This document shows, piece by piece, positions 27,158-35,539 of a stretch of 59,792 bases of DNA. The position numbers were made by a program, and so were the translations under genes. Each line of letters begins with the position of its first letter. Positions within the stretch are counted from its first letter, which is position 1. The notes under the pieces were generated by a model. That model was not told the origin of the DNA. It made no database searches and was given only the letters and a program-made list of their open reading frames with translations. Source of the stretch: Oceanobacillus sp. J11TS1 (GTDB lineage: Bacteria > Bacillota > Bacilli > Bacillales > Amphibacillaceae); NCBI RefSeq assembly GCF_018333215.1, contig NZ_BORO01000023.1:1-59792 (forward strand), read 5' to 3'.

Positions 27158-28777
27158 TTACGATGGGTCTGATAAGGAAAGCTGCTCCTTCACTTGATCT
27201 CGCAGTGCACGCTTTAAAAATTTTCCGACAGATGTTTTTGGAATTTCGTCCATAATTAAAACTCTATCTGGAATCCAGAATTTTGCGAACTGCGGCTCTA
27301 AAAATTGCTTCATATCTTCTTCTGTTAATTTTTCATTTTCTTTTAATACCACACATGCCACGGGACGCTCTTGCCATTTTGGATCAGGTACGGCAATGAC
27401 CGCCGCTTCAAAAACTGCCTCGTGGGCCATTAAAGCATTTTCTAAGTCCGCAGAAGAAATCCATTCCCCGCCGCTTTTAATCATATCTTTCGTACGGTCA
27501 ACTATTTTAACAGAGCCTTCTTCATCAATATTAACGACATCCCCTGTATGGAGCCAGCCATCACGGAAGGAATCCTCACTGCGGTCATTTTTATAGTAAG
27601 AATCAGCAATCCAAGGTCCTCTAACAAGCAGTTCACCTACAGCCTCCCCATCATGAGGAATTTCACGATTCTCATTTACGCCTTTAATTTCAATCCCAGG
27701 TACTACCATACCTTGGCGTGCGCGTAATTCCAGGCGTTCTTCTTCGTCCAGATCCCGCTGATAGCTCTTTAAACGGGCTAATGTCACAATTGGAGAAGTT
27801 TCTGTCATACCATATGCATGAACAAAAGGAATCTTATATTTGGATTCAAATGCCCGAATCATCCCTTTCGGAGCAGCTGACCCGCCACAAAGAATACAAC
27901 GTAAGCTGCTTGTATCATAATTTCCTTTTTCCAATGCTTGCAGTAAACCAAGCCAGATTGTCGGTACTCCAGCTGCTATCGTAACCTGATGTTCCTCAAT
28001 TAATTCCGCTAAAATTTGCGGTGTTGGCATTGGTCCTGGCAACACTTGCGTCGTCCCAAACCACAGAGCGGCAAAAGGTATTCCCCAAGCATTCACATGA
28101 AACATTGGAACCACTGGCATTGCCGTATCTTCCTCCGACAGCTCTGCGGTGTCTTTTAGACCGAGAGCTAGGCTATGTAAATAAATCCCGCGATGTGAGT
28201 AGACGACACCTTTGGGTCTGCCTGTCGTTCCAGAGGTATAACATAAACCCGCCATATCATTTTCATTAATATCTTCGCTTAGTGCTGTGTCGGGATCACT
28301 TTCTTGAAGCAGTGATTCATAGGATGCCACATTCTTTAGGCTTGTTTCTGGTAAATCATCTTTATCCGTCATCATAATAATTTTTTCCACATTACTGATT
28401 TGATCCTTAATTCGTTCAAGTAATGGAAATAAGTCCTCATCCACCAGCAATACTTTATCCTCTGCGTGGTTAATAATATATGCTAGGTCGTCCGGTGAAA
28501 CGCGAAGATTAATCGTATGCAGTACTGCCCCAATTGATGGGATAGCAAAATAAGCCTCTAAATGCCGGTGATGGTTCCACGCTATCGTACCAACCTTATC
28601 CCCTTTTTTCACACCTAAGTTCTTCAGGACACCCGCTAACCGATGAATACGTTCTGTAATCTTCCTGTACGGAATGGTTTGAACGCCGCCTAATGTACGT
28701 GAAATAACCGTTTTATTTGGAAAGTACTTCTCTGCATGCCTGACCATTGTTGTTAGAGTTAACTGCGTTTGCATCAT
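27158..28777 (-). CDS. Long-chain-fatty-acid-CoA ligase-like acyl-CoA synthetase
   Basis: A 539-residue ANL-superfamily ligase, FadD-like. The core motifs are CYTSGTTGRPKGVVYSHRG, PMFHVNAWGIPF, AYGMTETSP, WLHTGDV, DRTKDMIKSGGEWISS and the final IPKTSVGKFLKR. The GMTETSPIV and KSGGEWISS forms are typical of fatty-acid ligases used with beta-oxidation. The ATG begins two bases after the thiolase stop codon, with GGGGAGGAAATTAAAA serving as ribosome binding site inside the thiolase end. It is translationally coupled to the thiolase gene and should share the promoter and cre site at 30.1 kb. Confidence 0.92.
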   Translation of the reverse strand: MMQTQLTLTTMVRHAEKYFPNKTVISRTLGGVQTIPYRKITERIHRLAGVLKNLGVKKGDKVGTIAWNHHRHLEAYFAIPSIGAVLHTINLRVSPDDLAYIINHAEDKVLLVDEDLFPLLERIKDQISNVEKIIMMTDKDDLPETSLKNVASYESLLQESDPDTALSEDINENDMAGLCYTSGTTGRPKGVVYSHRGIYLHSLALGLKDTAELSEEDTAMPVVPMFHVNAWGIPFAALWFGTTQVLPGPMPTPQILAELIEEHQVTIAAGVPTIWLGLLQALEKGNYDTSSLRCILCGGSAAPKGMIRAFESKYKIPFVHAYGMTETSPIVTLARLKSYQRDLDEEERLELRARQGMVVPGIEIKGVNENREIPHDGEAVGELLVRGPWIADSYYKNDRSEDSFRDGWLHTGDVVNIDEEGSVKIVDRTKDMIKSGGEWISSADLENALMAHEAVFEAAVIAVPDPKWQERPVACVVLKENEKLTEEDMKQFLEPQFAKFWIPDRVLIMDEIPKTSVGKFLKRALRDQVKEQLSLSDPS

Positions 28778-28779
28778 TT

Positions 28780-29949
28780 TTAATTTCCTCCCCACTCATC
28801 TGTTAATCGTTCAATGATGGTGCCATTAGCCATACCTAATCCTTCACACATGGTTTGCAGTCCGAAACGAGATTCCAATCGCTCCATGGTATGCATCAAC
28901 GTTACCATTAGCCTCGCACCGCTTGCGCCTAAAGGATGCCCTAAGGCTATAGCTCCCCCATGCATATTGACTTTTTCTTCATCTACCCCGAATTCTTTCA
29001 TCCACATCAAAGGAATCGATGCAAATGCCTCATTGACTTCGAAAACATCGATATCTTCTAAGACCAACCCGGCTTTTTTCAAGACCTGTTTTGTCGCTGC
29101 AATGGGACCTGTTAACATCGCTGCAGGATCAGAGCCAACCACACTGCGAGCCAGAATCCGAAAGCGCGGAACAAAGCCAAGCTCCTTTGCTTTATCACTA
29201 GACATTATGAGAAGTGCTGCTGCCCCGTCACTCATTTGACTAGCATTTCCTGCTGTAATGCCGCTATTCTCTATAAATAAATCAGGCAGCGCAGCTAATT
29301 TTTCCACGGAGGTGTCCTTCCTGGGTCCTTCATCCTCATGAAAACAAGCTGTCGTTCCATCAGCTCGTTTAACGACAACAGGCATGATTTGTTTATGAAA
29401 AAAACCTTTCTCTTGCGCTTTTATCGCCCGCATATGGCTTTTGAATGAATAATCATTCATTTTTTCGCGCGAAATTCCCCATCTTTGCGCAATGTTAGCT
29501 GCTGCAATTCCTTGATGCACCAAATCATATTTTTCCCGTAAAACCGTATTCCACTTCACACCTTGATGGTTTGCTCCCATCGGGACGCGAGACATACTCT
29601 CTACGCCTGCAGCAACAACGATTTCCATATCACCGCTAATAATCGCCTGAGCAGCAAAATGAATCGCCTGCTGACTAGAGCCGCATTGACGGTCAATCGT
29701 CGTTCCAGGTACACTGGCTGGATAACCTGCAATAAGTGCTGCCTGTCTCGCAATATCAACAGCCTGTTCTCCTATTTGTGTCACACATCCCATAATGACA
29801 TCATCAATTTGTGCGGCATCTAAACTGGTGCGACGTATTATTTCTTTCAGAGGTGCTGCGGCTAATTCTTCTGCCCTTATTTCGCTAAGAAAACCATTTC
29901 TCTTGCCGATCGGTGTTCGCACTGCTTCTATAATGACGGCATCTCGCAT
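28780..29949 (-). CDS. Acetyl-CoA C-acyltransferase (thiolase)
   Basis: A 389-residue thiolase that cleaves 3-ketoacyl-CoA or condenses acetyl-CoA. Cys89 in DRQCGSSQQA is the nucleophile, VNEAFAS and GHPLGASGAR carry the catalytic histidine region. The last conserved site reads CEGLGMANG instead of the usual CxGGGxG, keeping the second catalytic cysteine but losing glycines, which is notable and might alter activity. The ATG follows AAGGAGGACAATAA. It is first in an operon with the acyl-CoA ligase; a strong promoter and cre overlap suggest glucose repression, fitting a degradative role. Confidence 0.92.
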   Translation of the reverse strand: MRDAVIIEAVRTPIGKRNGFLSEIRAEELAAAPLKEIIRRTSLDAAQIDDVIMGCVTQIGEQAVDIARQAALIAGYPASVPGTTIDRQCGSSQQAIHFAAQAIISGDMEIVVAAGVESMSRVPMGANHQGVKWNTVLREKYDLVHQGIAAANIAQRWGISREKMNDYSFKSHMRAIKAQEKGFFHKQIMPVVVKRADGTTACFHEDEGPRKDTSVEKLAALPDLFIENSGITAGNASQMSDGAAALLIMSSDKAKELGFVPRFRILARSVVGSDPAAMLTGPIAATKQVLKKAGLVLEDIDVFEVNEAFASIPLMWMKEFGVDEEKVNMHGGAIALGHPLGASGARLMVTLMHTMERLESRFGLQTMCEGLGMANGTIIERLTDEWGGN

Positions 29950-30111
29950 TTATTGTCCTCCTTATTTCCGTTTTGAAAGGATATAAAACAGTTATCGCCT
30001 TAAACTTGCAAGCTCCCATGGCCTTTATCTTATGCATTATATGGACAATCAAGCAGAAGTTCTTTATTCAGAGGTGGCATGTTATGCGGCCTTTTTAAAT
30101 ACCGGCTTATG

Positions 30112-30125
30112 GTAAACGCTTTCAA
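30112..30125 (-). promoter_or_regulatory. cre site (CcpA operator) of the thiolase operon
   Basis: GGTAAACGCTTTCA on the forward strand matches TGTAANCGNTNTCA at 13 of 14 positions; the other strand reads TGAAAGCGTTTACC. It spans about +1 to +14 of the predicted start, a classic position for CcpA repression. Confidence 0.7.
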
Positions 30126-30131
30126 ACTTAA

Positions 30132-30160
30132 TTTTATGGTGTAGGTATTGGAATGTCAAG
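30132..30160 (-). promoter_or_regulatory. Sigma-A promoter of the thiolase operon
   Basis: On the reverse strand TTGACA (30155-30160) and TAAAAT (30132-30137) have a 17-bp spacer. The start near 30125 gives a leader of about 175 bases. The rest of the 401-bp gap holds the pxpC terminator and nothing else I recognise. Confidence 0.75.
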
Positions 30161-30298
30161 TAAGAATAATGTATTTCAATTCGTATGACGTACGATTTTT
30201 CATCCTTTAACAACTAAAAGTCCAACCATATTACACATTTGCACTAATCCTTCTCGTATACCCGCCATAAAAGAAATATCAACTGAGAGAAAGATAAT

Positions 30299-30329
30299 GA
30301 TGCCATTTAAAAATCGTCCTAATGGCATC
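30299..30329 (-). terminator. Terminator of the pxpBAC operon
   Basis: GATGCCATT (30299-30307) pairs with AATGGCATC (30321-30329); the reverse strand continues ATTATCTTTCT, a moderate T-rich tail. It lies just after the pxpC stop. Confidence 0.7.
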
Positions 30330-30350
30330 TTTAAGGCAGGCAAACTCTTC

Positions 30351-31310
30351 TTAAATGGACTGTTGCATAGCTGTTCGCAGCATTTGTAAATAACGTTCCT
30401 GCTGCAGATAATCTGCCTGCGCTCTTTCTAAAGATACAGATGAAAATTGAACTTTTGAACCTATTCTTTTTTGCACAAGCAGCGGAATATCTGTTGTAAT
30501 GACAGTAGCAATTCGAGCGTATCCTCCAGTTGTCTGCCGATCAGATAAGAGTACAATTGGCTGCCCATTCGCCGGAACTTGGATGGTCCCCGGGAGAACA
30601 CCGTCGGAAATAATATCTGCTTGACGCACATGGGGCAGTGCTTTCCCGGCTAAACGGTAGCCCATTCGATTGGATTGTCCCGTAATCAGATAGCTTTCTT
30701 GATAAAATTGCTGGTACGTTTTGTTGGCAAAAGCAAACATGTCAGGACCGGGGATAACACGAATCGGACGATGCTGTTCATAATTCGGCATATCTGTCTT
30801 TTTTAGATATCTTCCTGCCCGAACATACGCTATATCTGCCTGTTCCGTTAATAAGCAGTCTCCCTTTTGCAAAATCCGTCCATCTAAACCGCCGATATGC
30901 GCTGACGTATAAGTGGACTTACTTCCCATTACTTCCTCGGCAAAAAATCCGCCTGCAACTGCTAGATAAGCATATGTCCCATTTACGGCTTTACCAAATG
31001 ATACGATCTGTCCCTGGTAAATACGATAGCTTTTCCATGGACGTATGGGATTTCCATCGATTGTTGCTGATAAATCGGCACCGCCAATGGCTATAACCGT
31101 ATCTTGTAATATTTTTAACCGGGGACCCATTAACATAATTTCCAGCGTTGCCTTCTCCTCTTCATTTCCAACGAGCAGGTTAGCAATACGATGAGCAAAG
31201 AAGTCCATAGCACCTGATGGGGGCAGACCATATTTTTGAAAGCCGTTTCTCCCTAAATCCTGAAGACTTGTAGCTAACCCCGGTTTGACCACTTCCATAA
31301 CTTCCCTCAT
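30351..31310 (-). CDS. pxpC: 5-oxoprolinase subunit PxpC (KipA-type)
   Basis: A 319-residue protein of the biotin-dependent carboxyltransferase-like family, subunit C of the three-part ATP-dependent 5-oxoprolinase that opens pyroglutamate to glutamate. KPGLATSLQDLGRNGFQKYG at the start, GAMDFFAHRIANLLVGNEE, and IVLLSDRQTTGGYARIA near the C-terminus mark the family. In B. subtilis the homologue KipA counteracts the KinA inhibitor KipI. Its ATG overlaps the pxpA end by four bases (ATGA), and it is last in the operon before a terminator. Confidence 0.93.
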   Translation of the reverse strand: MREVMEVVKPGLATSLQDLGRNGFQKYGLPPSGAMDFFAHRIANLLVGNEEEKATLEIMLMGPRLKILQDTVIAIGGADLSATIDGNPIRPWKSYRIYQGQIVSFGKAVNGTYAYLAVAGGFFAEEVMGSKSTYTSAHIGGLDGRILQKGDCLLTEQADIAYVRAGRYLKKTDMPNYEQHRPIRVIPGPDMFAFANKTYQQFYQESYLITGQSNRMGYRLAGKALPHVRQADIISDGVLPGTIQVPANGQPIVLLSDRQTTGGYARIATVITTDIPLLVQKRIGSKVQFSSVSLERAQADYLQQERYLQMLRTAMQQSI

Positions 31311-32077
31311 TTGCTTTCACCTGCTGCGCGTATCTGGATATGCTGTCCAGATAATGCCTCTGCCAACTTTTTTACAAAAATAGCCGCTTGGGCACCATCA
31401 CCGTGCACACAGATCGTATCTGCCTGAATAGCTATATCCGTTCCATCGACTGCCTCTACTTTATTCTCCTTCACCATTCGAATAACACGGCTTACACTTA
31501 CATCGACATCCTGAATGATTGCATTCGATGCTGATCTGGGTGTTAACGTTCCATCTGGCTGGTAAGTCCGATCGGCAAAGACTTCTTCTGCCACTTGAAG
31601 CCCCCGCTTTCTACCTTCCTTTATAAGCTGTGAATTGGCTAACCCAAATAAAATCATACGTTTATCTACGTGATAGATGGCTTCCGCAATAGCAGCAGCT
31701 AATTCCCTGTCTACTGCTGCCATGGAATATAGTGCACCATGGGGTTTCACATGTGCAATTCTTGTTCCAAAAAGCGTTGCAAATCCGCTCAGCGCACCAA
31801 TTTGATAGACGATTAGATTAAAAACCTCTTCTGGAGTAACCTGCATGCGGCGCCGGCCAAAACCTTGTAAATCCTGAAATCCCGGATGTGCCCCGATTGC
31901 CACTTGATTTCTTACTGCTTTTTCTACCGTTGCTCGCATAACATTATGGTCGCCCGCATGATATCCACAGGCGATATTCGCTGAGGTAATCCATTCCATG
32001 ACGCTATCATCCTGGCCAATTTGATATGCACCAAAGCTCTCTCCTAAATCACAATTCAAATCGACATATAAACTCAT
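31307..32077 (-). CDS. pxpA: 5-oxoprolinase subunit PxpA (LamB/YcsF family)
   Basis: A 256-residue protein with the YcsF hallmarks DLNCDLGESFG, SANIACGYHAGDH, GAHPGFQDLQGFGRR, HVKPHGALYS, EVFADRTYQPDG and CVHGDG. In the PxpABC complex it contributes the 5-oxoproline site. It overlaps pxpB and pxpC by four bases on each side, so translation is coupled. This confirms the complex is complete here. Confidence 0.95.
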   Translation of the reverse strand: MSLYVDLNCDLGESFGAYQIGQDDSVMEWITSANIACGYHAGDHNVMRATVEKAVRNQVAIGAHPGFQDLQGFGRRRMQVTPEEVFNLIVYQIGALSGFATLFGTRIAHVKPHGALYSMAAVDRELAAAIAEAIYHVDKRMILFGLANSQLIKEGRKRGLQVAEEVFADRTYQPDGTLTPRSASNAIIQDVDVSVSRVIRMVKENKVEAVDGTDIAIQADTICVHGDGAQAAIFVKKLAEALSGQHIQIRAAGESK

Positions 32078-32811
32078 AAAGGATTATCCCCTTTCTCTCG
32101 ACAGATTTTTGGCTGATAACTTCCGTTTTGGACTGCTTCTTCTATTTTAAAGTAGGTTTCTAGATTAATTGGTTCAAACTGCAGGATATCCCCCGCCCGT
32201 AAAAGGACTGCCTCCTCCTTCCGAACGTCATAGAGACGCACTGGGGTTTTTCCAATAATCCGCCATCCTCCTGGTGATTGTAGAGGGTAAATCCCTGTCT
32301 GCTGATCAGCAATACCTACCGCTCCTTGTTCCACAACACTTCTCGGATTCTTTAGCCTCGGCATAACAAGTTTTTCAGATAAACCGCCCAAATAAGGAAA
32401 ACCAGGCATAAACCCCATCATATAAACATAATAATGCGGTTCTGTATGCAAACGGATTATCTCTTGAAAAGAAAGCTGATGATACGCAGCAACATCCTCT
32501 ATATCTAAAGCAAATTCTTTTTCATAGCATACTGGGATGGTGATTTTCCTAGATACAGGGGCATCTATTTCGCCCATTATTTTTTGGAGCTGGTTAAGTT
32601 CTTTTTCAAGCGCTGTATATGTGATTTCCATTGGATTATAATAGATAGTCAGGCTGGTATACGCAGGAATCCACTCCTCGACTCCCTTCACTGGATATTT
32701 TTCTAGCAGACTTGCAAAGCGATGAACGTTTCCGTTTACTTGCCTGTCAATTGTATTACCAAATTGGATACGTACACCGCGGTCTCCATACAGTTGAATG
32801 GGATACATCAT
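32074..32811 (-). CDS. pxpB: 5-oxoprolinase subunit PxpB (KipI-type)
   Basis: A 245-residue PxpB/KipI protein, with GDRGVRIQFG at the start and PVCYEKEFALD, HYYVYMMGFMPGFPYLGGL, and GGWRIIGKTP in the C-terminal domain. It pairs with PxpC to bind ATP in 5-oxoprolinase; in B. subtilis KipI also inhibits the sporulation kinase KinA, and the Pro-rich PGFPYLGG loop is in the interface. AAGGTGATGC precedes two adjacent ATGs. It is first in the pxpBAC operon; no kipR-like regulator lies next to it. Confidence 0.94.
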   Translation of the reverse strand: MMYPIQLYGDRGVRIQFGNTIDRQVNGNVHRFASLLEKYPVKGVEEWIPAYTSLTIYYNPMEITYTALEKELNQLQKIMGEIDAPVSRKITIPVCYEKEFALDIEDVAAYHQLSFQEIIRLHTEPHYYVYMMGFMPGFPYLGGLSEKLVMPRLKNPRSVVEQGAVGIADQQTGIYPLQSPGGWRIIGKTPVRLYDVRKEEAVLLRAGDILQFEPINLETYFKIEEAVQNGSYQPKICREKGDNPL

Positions 32812-32939
32812 GCATCACCTTTTCTCTTTAGTTCTGAACTTTCTGTATTTATATTGTACACCTATTTTTTTGCAGAAACGAATGATTTGTGCCAAGATTT
32901 TAGAACATTTGCTAAGATGGTTGACAGCATATGTGCAAA

Positions 32940-32973
32940 AAGCCCCGCTAAGATATAACTCTTAACAGGGCTT
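32940..32973 (-). terminator. Terminator after the MFS gene
   Basis: AAGCCC and TAAGA pair with TCTTA and GGGCTT around TATAAC. On the reverse strand it is followed by TTTTT. It lies between the MFS stop and pxpB. Confidence 0.8.
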
Positions 32974-32983
32974 CTTACGGATA

Positions 32984-34210
32984 TTAGTTATTATTATCAA
33001 GCACATAACGATCTTTTCCAACATGATAACCGAAAAAGATGATGAAAACACCTACCGTCATTAATACGAGAAGAGGCACTGTCCATGTCGACGTCAAATC
33101 ATAAATAGAGCCGATTGCAAACGGGCCAACAGCCGCTAAAAGATAGCCAACAGATTGAGCCATTCCAGAAAGCTCTGTTGCTTGTTCAGCATCTCTAGAG
33201 CGCAAGCCAATAAACGTTAAGGCAAGGGCAAACCCTCCGCCTAAGGTGATTCCAATTAAAAGGAGACTGAACAAAAGAACAAGCCAAGAGTTCCCAAGCA
33301 GTAATGAGCCATAGCCGACTAGCGCACAGAGCCCCATAGAGCATGCAATAAGGTATTGTCTCTTCATTCTTCCCGCCAATATAGGCAAGAAGAAACTAGC
33401 AGGCAAACCGACAAGTTGTGTTAACGATACTAACCATCCTGCTGTTTCCATACTCAATCCATAATCATGCAAAATCTCTGGCAACCACGAAATAGTTACA
33501 TAAAACATTGTTGATTGCAATCCCATATAAATAGCAACAATCCATGCTAATGGTGATTTCCACATACGATTACCGGATAGTACCCCGCCTGATTTCATTT
33601 GAACCTTTTCTTCACGTTCTTTATATTTATTTAGAATAATAACCCAGACAACAATAGCGAGAACGGCTGGCGTTGTCCAAACCAGCAAAGATAGCTGCCA
33701 GCCTAAACCAAGATTTCCTGCTAAAGGATGACTCAATCCAGAGGCAGATGCTGCAAAAATATTCATTGCTGTTGTATAAACACTTGTTAAAAGTGCAACC
33801 TTTAAAGGAAAACGATCCTTAATCACACTCGGCAAAAGAACATTACAAATAGCAATTCCTGCCCCAACAATAAAAGTACCTAACAGTAATAAAATAAATA
33901 TTGCAATAGAACGTACAAGAATACCAATAATAATCAAAATGAGTCCAATGATTAATGCTTTCTCTTTTGTAAATGTACGAGCAAGGTTGGGAACTAAAGG
34001 AGAGATAACCGCAAAGGCAATCAGCGGCAAGCTCGTAAGTAATCCTGCTGTACCATTCGAAATAGCAATGTCATCTCTTATTAAACCAATAATGGGTCCA
34101 ACTGAGGTAATTGCTGGACGTAAGTTAAAAGCTACAACAATGATCCCGACAAGAAGGAGAACAACTTGTAGCTGATTTGAATCTTTCTTCCCTTTTTCCA
34201 TACCTTCCAT
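32984..34210 (-). CDS. MFS transporter, CynX/NimT (YeaN) type
   Basis: A 408-residue inner-membrane protein with about 12 hydrophobic segments. LLVGIIVVAFNLRPAITSVGP is the N-terminal segment, typical of the CynX/NimT subgroup, with FNLRPAITSVGPII as hallmark; LPLIAFAVISPLVP and GIAICNVLLPSVIKDRFP follow. Members move cyanate, nitroimidazoles or other small anions and drugs; the substrate is unknown. The ATG follows GAAAGGCTTATC. It is a single gene with a terminator. Confidence 0.88.
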   Translation of the reverse strand: MEGMEKGKKDSNQLQVVLLLVGIIVVAFNLRPAITSVGPIIGLIRDDIAISNGTAGLLTSLPLIAFAVISPLVPNLARTFTKEKALIIGLILIIIGILVRSIAIFILLLLGTFIVGAGIAICNVLLPSVIKDRFPLKVALLTSVYTTAMNIFAASASGLSHPLAGNLGLGWQLSLLVWTTPAVLAIVVWVIILNKYKEREEKVQMKSGGVLSGNRMWKSPLAWIVAIYMGLQSTMFYVTISWLPEILHDYGLSMETAGWLVSLTQLVGLPASFFLPILAGRMKRQYLIACSMGLCALVGYGSLLLGNSWLVLLFSLLLIGITLGGGFALALTFIGLRSRDAEQATELSGMAQSVGYLLAAVGPFAIGSIYDLTSTWTVPLLVLMTVGVFIIFFGYHVGKDRYVLDNNN

Positions 34211-34363
34211 GATAAGCCTTCTTTCTAATCAGTCAAAACTATTAAGCTTTATATCTCTTAAATTAGAAGTTACAAATCGATGCTTTACGGATACATTGGA
34301 ATAATAGTTCTGTTTCATATTTCACTAACGTGTCCCTAAAACCCGCTCATCTCTCCATCATAG

Positions 34364-34410
34364 AGATTACCCTCGTCAATAGTTTGTTCGTATATAACGA
34401 AGGGTAATCT
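34364..34410. promoter_or_regulatory. Long-loop inverted repeat between the MFS and PNP genes
   Basis: AGATTACCCT (34364-34373) is the exact reverse complement of AGGGTAATCT (34401-34410), with inner CGT/ACG pairing. It lies in the MFS leader about 155-200 bases before that start and 65 bases after the PNP stop. No T run follows on either side, so it is either a non-canonical terminator or an operator. Confidence 0.4.
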
Positions 34411-34473
34411 ATGCTTAGCTGGTTCCTTTTAGATGCGTGTTTCTGCTATTCACGTTATGCCTGACACTGCCAT

Positions 34474-35292
34474 TTACATTTGGTGAATAACCTCTTTTAC
34501 AAGTTGTACAAATTTGCTGCGTGACTGTGCAGCAACTTCAATTACTTCATCATGGTTTAGCGGTTGATCTAAAATTCCACTTGCCATATTGGTTAAACAA
34601 GAAATGCCGAGTACTTTTAACCCGCCATGCACAGCAACAAGCGCTTCCGGCACGGTAGACATGCCAACTGCATCGCCGCCAAGCACTCGAATCATACGGA
34701 TTTCTGCTGGTGTTTCATAAACAGGGCCGCTCCACCAGCCATATACGCCTTCTTGTAAGGTAATATTATTTTCTTCAGCAATCCTTTTTGCCAAATCGCG
34801 AAGTTCACGATTATATATTTCAGAGGAATCTGGAAAACGAGTGCCTAAATCATTGTTATTTGGACCAATTAATGGATTGGTTCCAACTAAATTAATATGG
34901 TCGGTAATCAACATTAAATCACCAGGGTTAAATTCCGTATTTACCGCGCCACAAGCATTGGTAATAATCAATTTCTCCGCACCGAGCGCTTGAATAACAC
35001 GTACAGGGAAAGTAACTTCATCTAGCGTGTAACCTTCATAATAATGGTAACGGCCTTTCATTGCTACAATGCGTTTTCCTTGTAAGGTTCCGATAACAAG
35101 CTGGTTTGCATGTCCAATAGCTGCTGATTTAGAAAAATAAGGAATTTCTTCATATGGAATGACTACAGCATCTTCCAATTCATCTGCTAGTCCTCCCAAT
35201 CCAGACCCTAAAATAATTCCGATTTCAGGTGTTACATCTGTTTTCCCTTGAATAAACTCTTTTGCTTCTTTGATTTGATTTGTCTGATGCAT
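34474..35292 (-). CDS. Purine-nucleoside phosphorylase
   Basis: A 272-residue class II (trimeric) purine-nucleoside phosphorylase, splitting inosine and guanosine with phosphate in purine salvage. GIILGSGLGGLAD is the phosphate loop, GRYHYYEGY follows, then TNACGAVN, ITDHINLVG and the GPVYETPAEIRM motif that carries the purine-binding Glu; SCLTNMASG and NHDEV complete the site, with N of LTNMAS the base-binding residue. The start is the ATG of MHQTNQ, with GAAGGAGGCAATATTT in front. It has its own promoter and a 150-base leader. Confidence 0.94.
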   Translation of the reverse strand: MHQTNQIKEAKEFIQGKTDVTPEIGIILGSGLGGLADELEDAVVIPYEEIPYFSKSAAIGHANQLVIGTLQGKRIVAMKGRYHYYEGYTLDEVTFPVRVIQALGAEKLIITNACGAVNTEFNPGDLMLITDHINLVGTNPLIGPNNNDLGTRFPDSSEIYNRELRDLAKRIAEENNITLQEGVYGWWSGPVYETPAEIRMIRVLGGDAVGMSTVPEALVAVHGGLKVLGISCLTNMASGILDQPLNHDEVIEVAAQSRSKFVQLVKEVIHQM

Positions 35293-35336
35293 AAATATTG
35301 CCTCCTTCAATGTATTTTTAACAAAACAACGCTTAA

Positions 35337-35392
35337 ATTACGATGCCTGTTAAATGGGAATATGTAAAATAATTTCCCTTATCGTGCGTAAT
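35337..35392 (-). promoter_or_regulatory. Structured leader of the purine-nucleoside phosphorylase gene
   Basis: ATTACGAT (35337-35344) pairs with ATCG...TAAT (35381-35392, with a four-base bulge), enclosing GGGAA/TTCCC. It lies in the mRNA leader, some 45 bases before the ATG. It does not match a purine riboswitch. Confidence 0.35.
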
Positions 35393-35449
35393 GTATACGT
35401 ATCTTTACTTGAGCAAGATACAGCAAATACATCTTGAATCATCACCATA

Positions 35450-35478
35450 ATAGTATGCAATCATTGCTGTATTGTCAA
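35450..35478 (-). promoter_or_regulatory. Sigma-A promoter of the purine-nucleoside phosphorylase gene
   Basis: TTGACA (35473-35478 on the reverse strand) and TACTAT (35450-35455) with a 17-bp spacer. The start near 35443 implies a leader of about 150 bases. The start of GGAGCG array B lies about 60 bp upstream. Confidence 0.75.
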
Positions 35479-35539
35479 TGTCATTCTTGCTTAGGGAGGG
35501 AGTTAAGAATAAGGTTTTGGAGTGTGATTGGCTTGGGTT

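Noticed and set aside
35293-35450. Purine riboswitch before the PNP gene
   Set aside because: The conserved three-way junction bases and loop pairs are missing.
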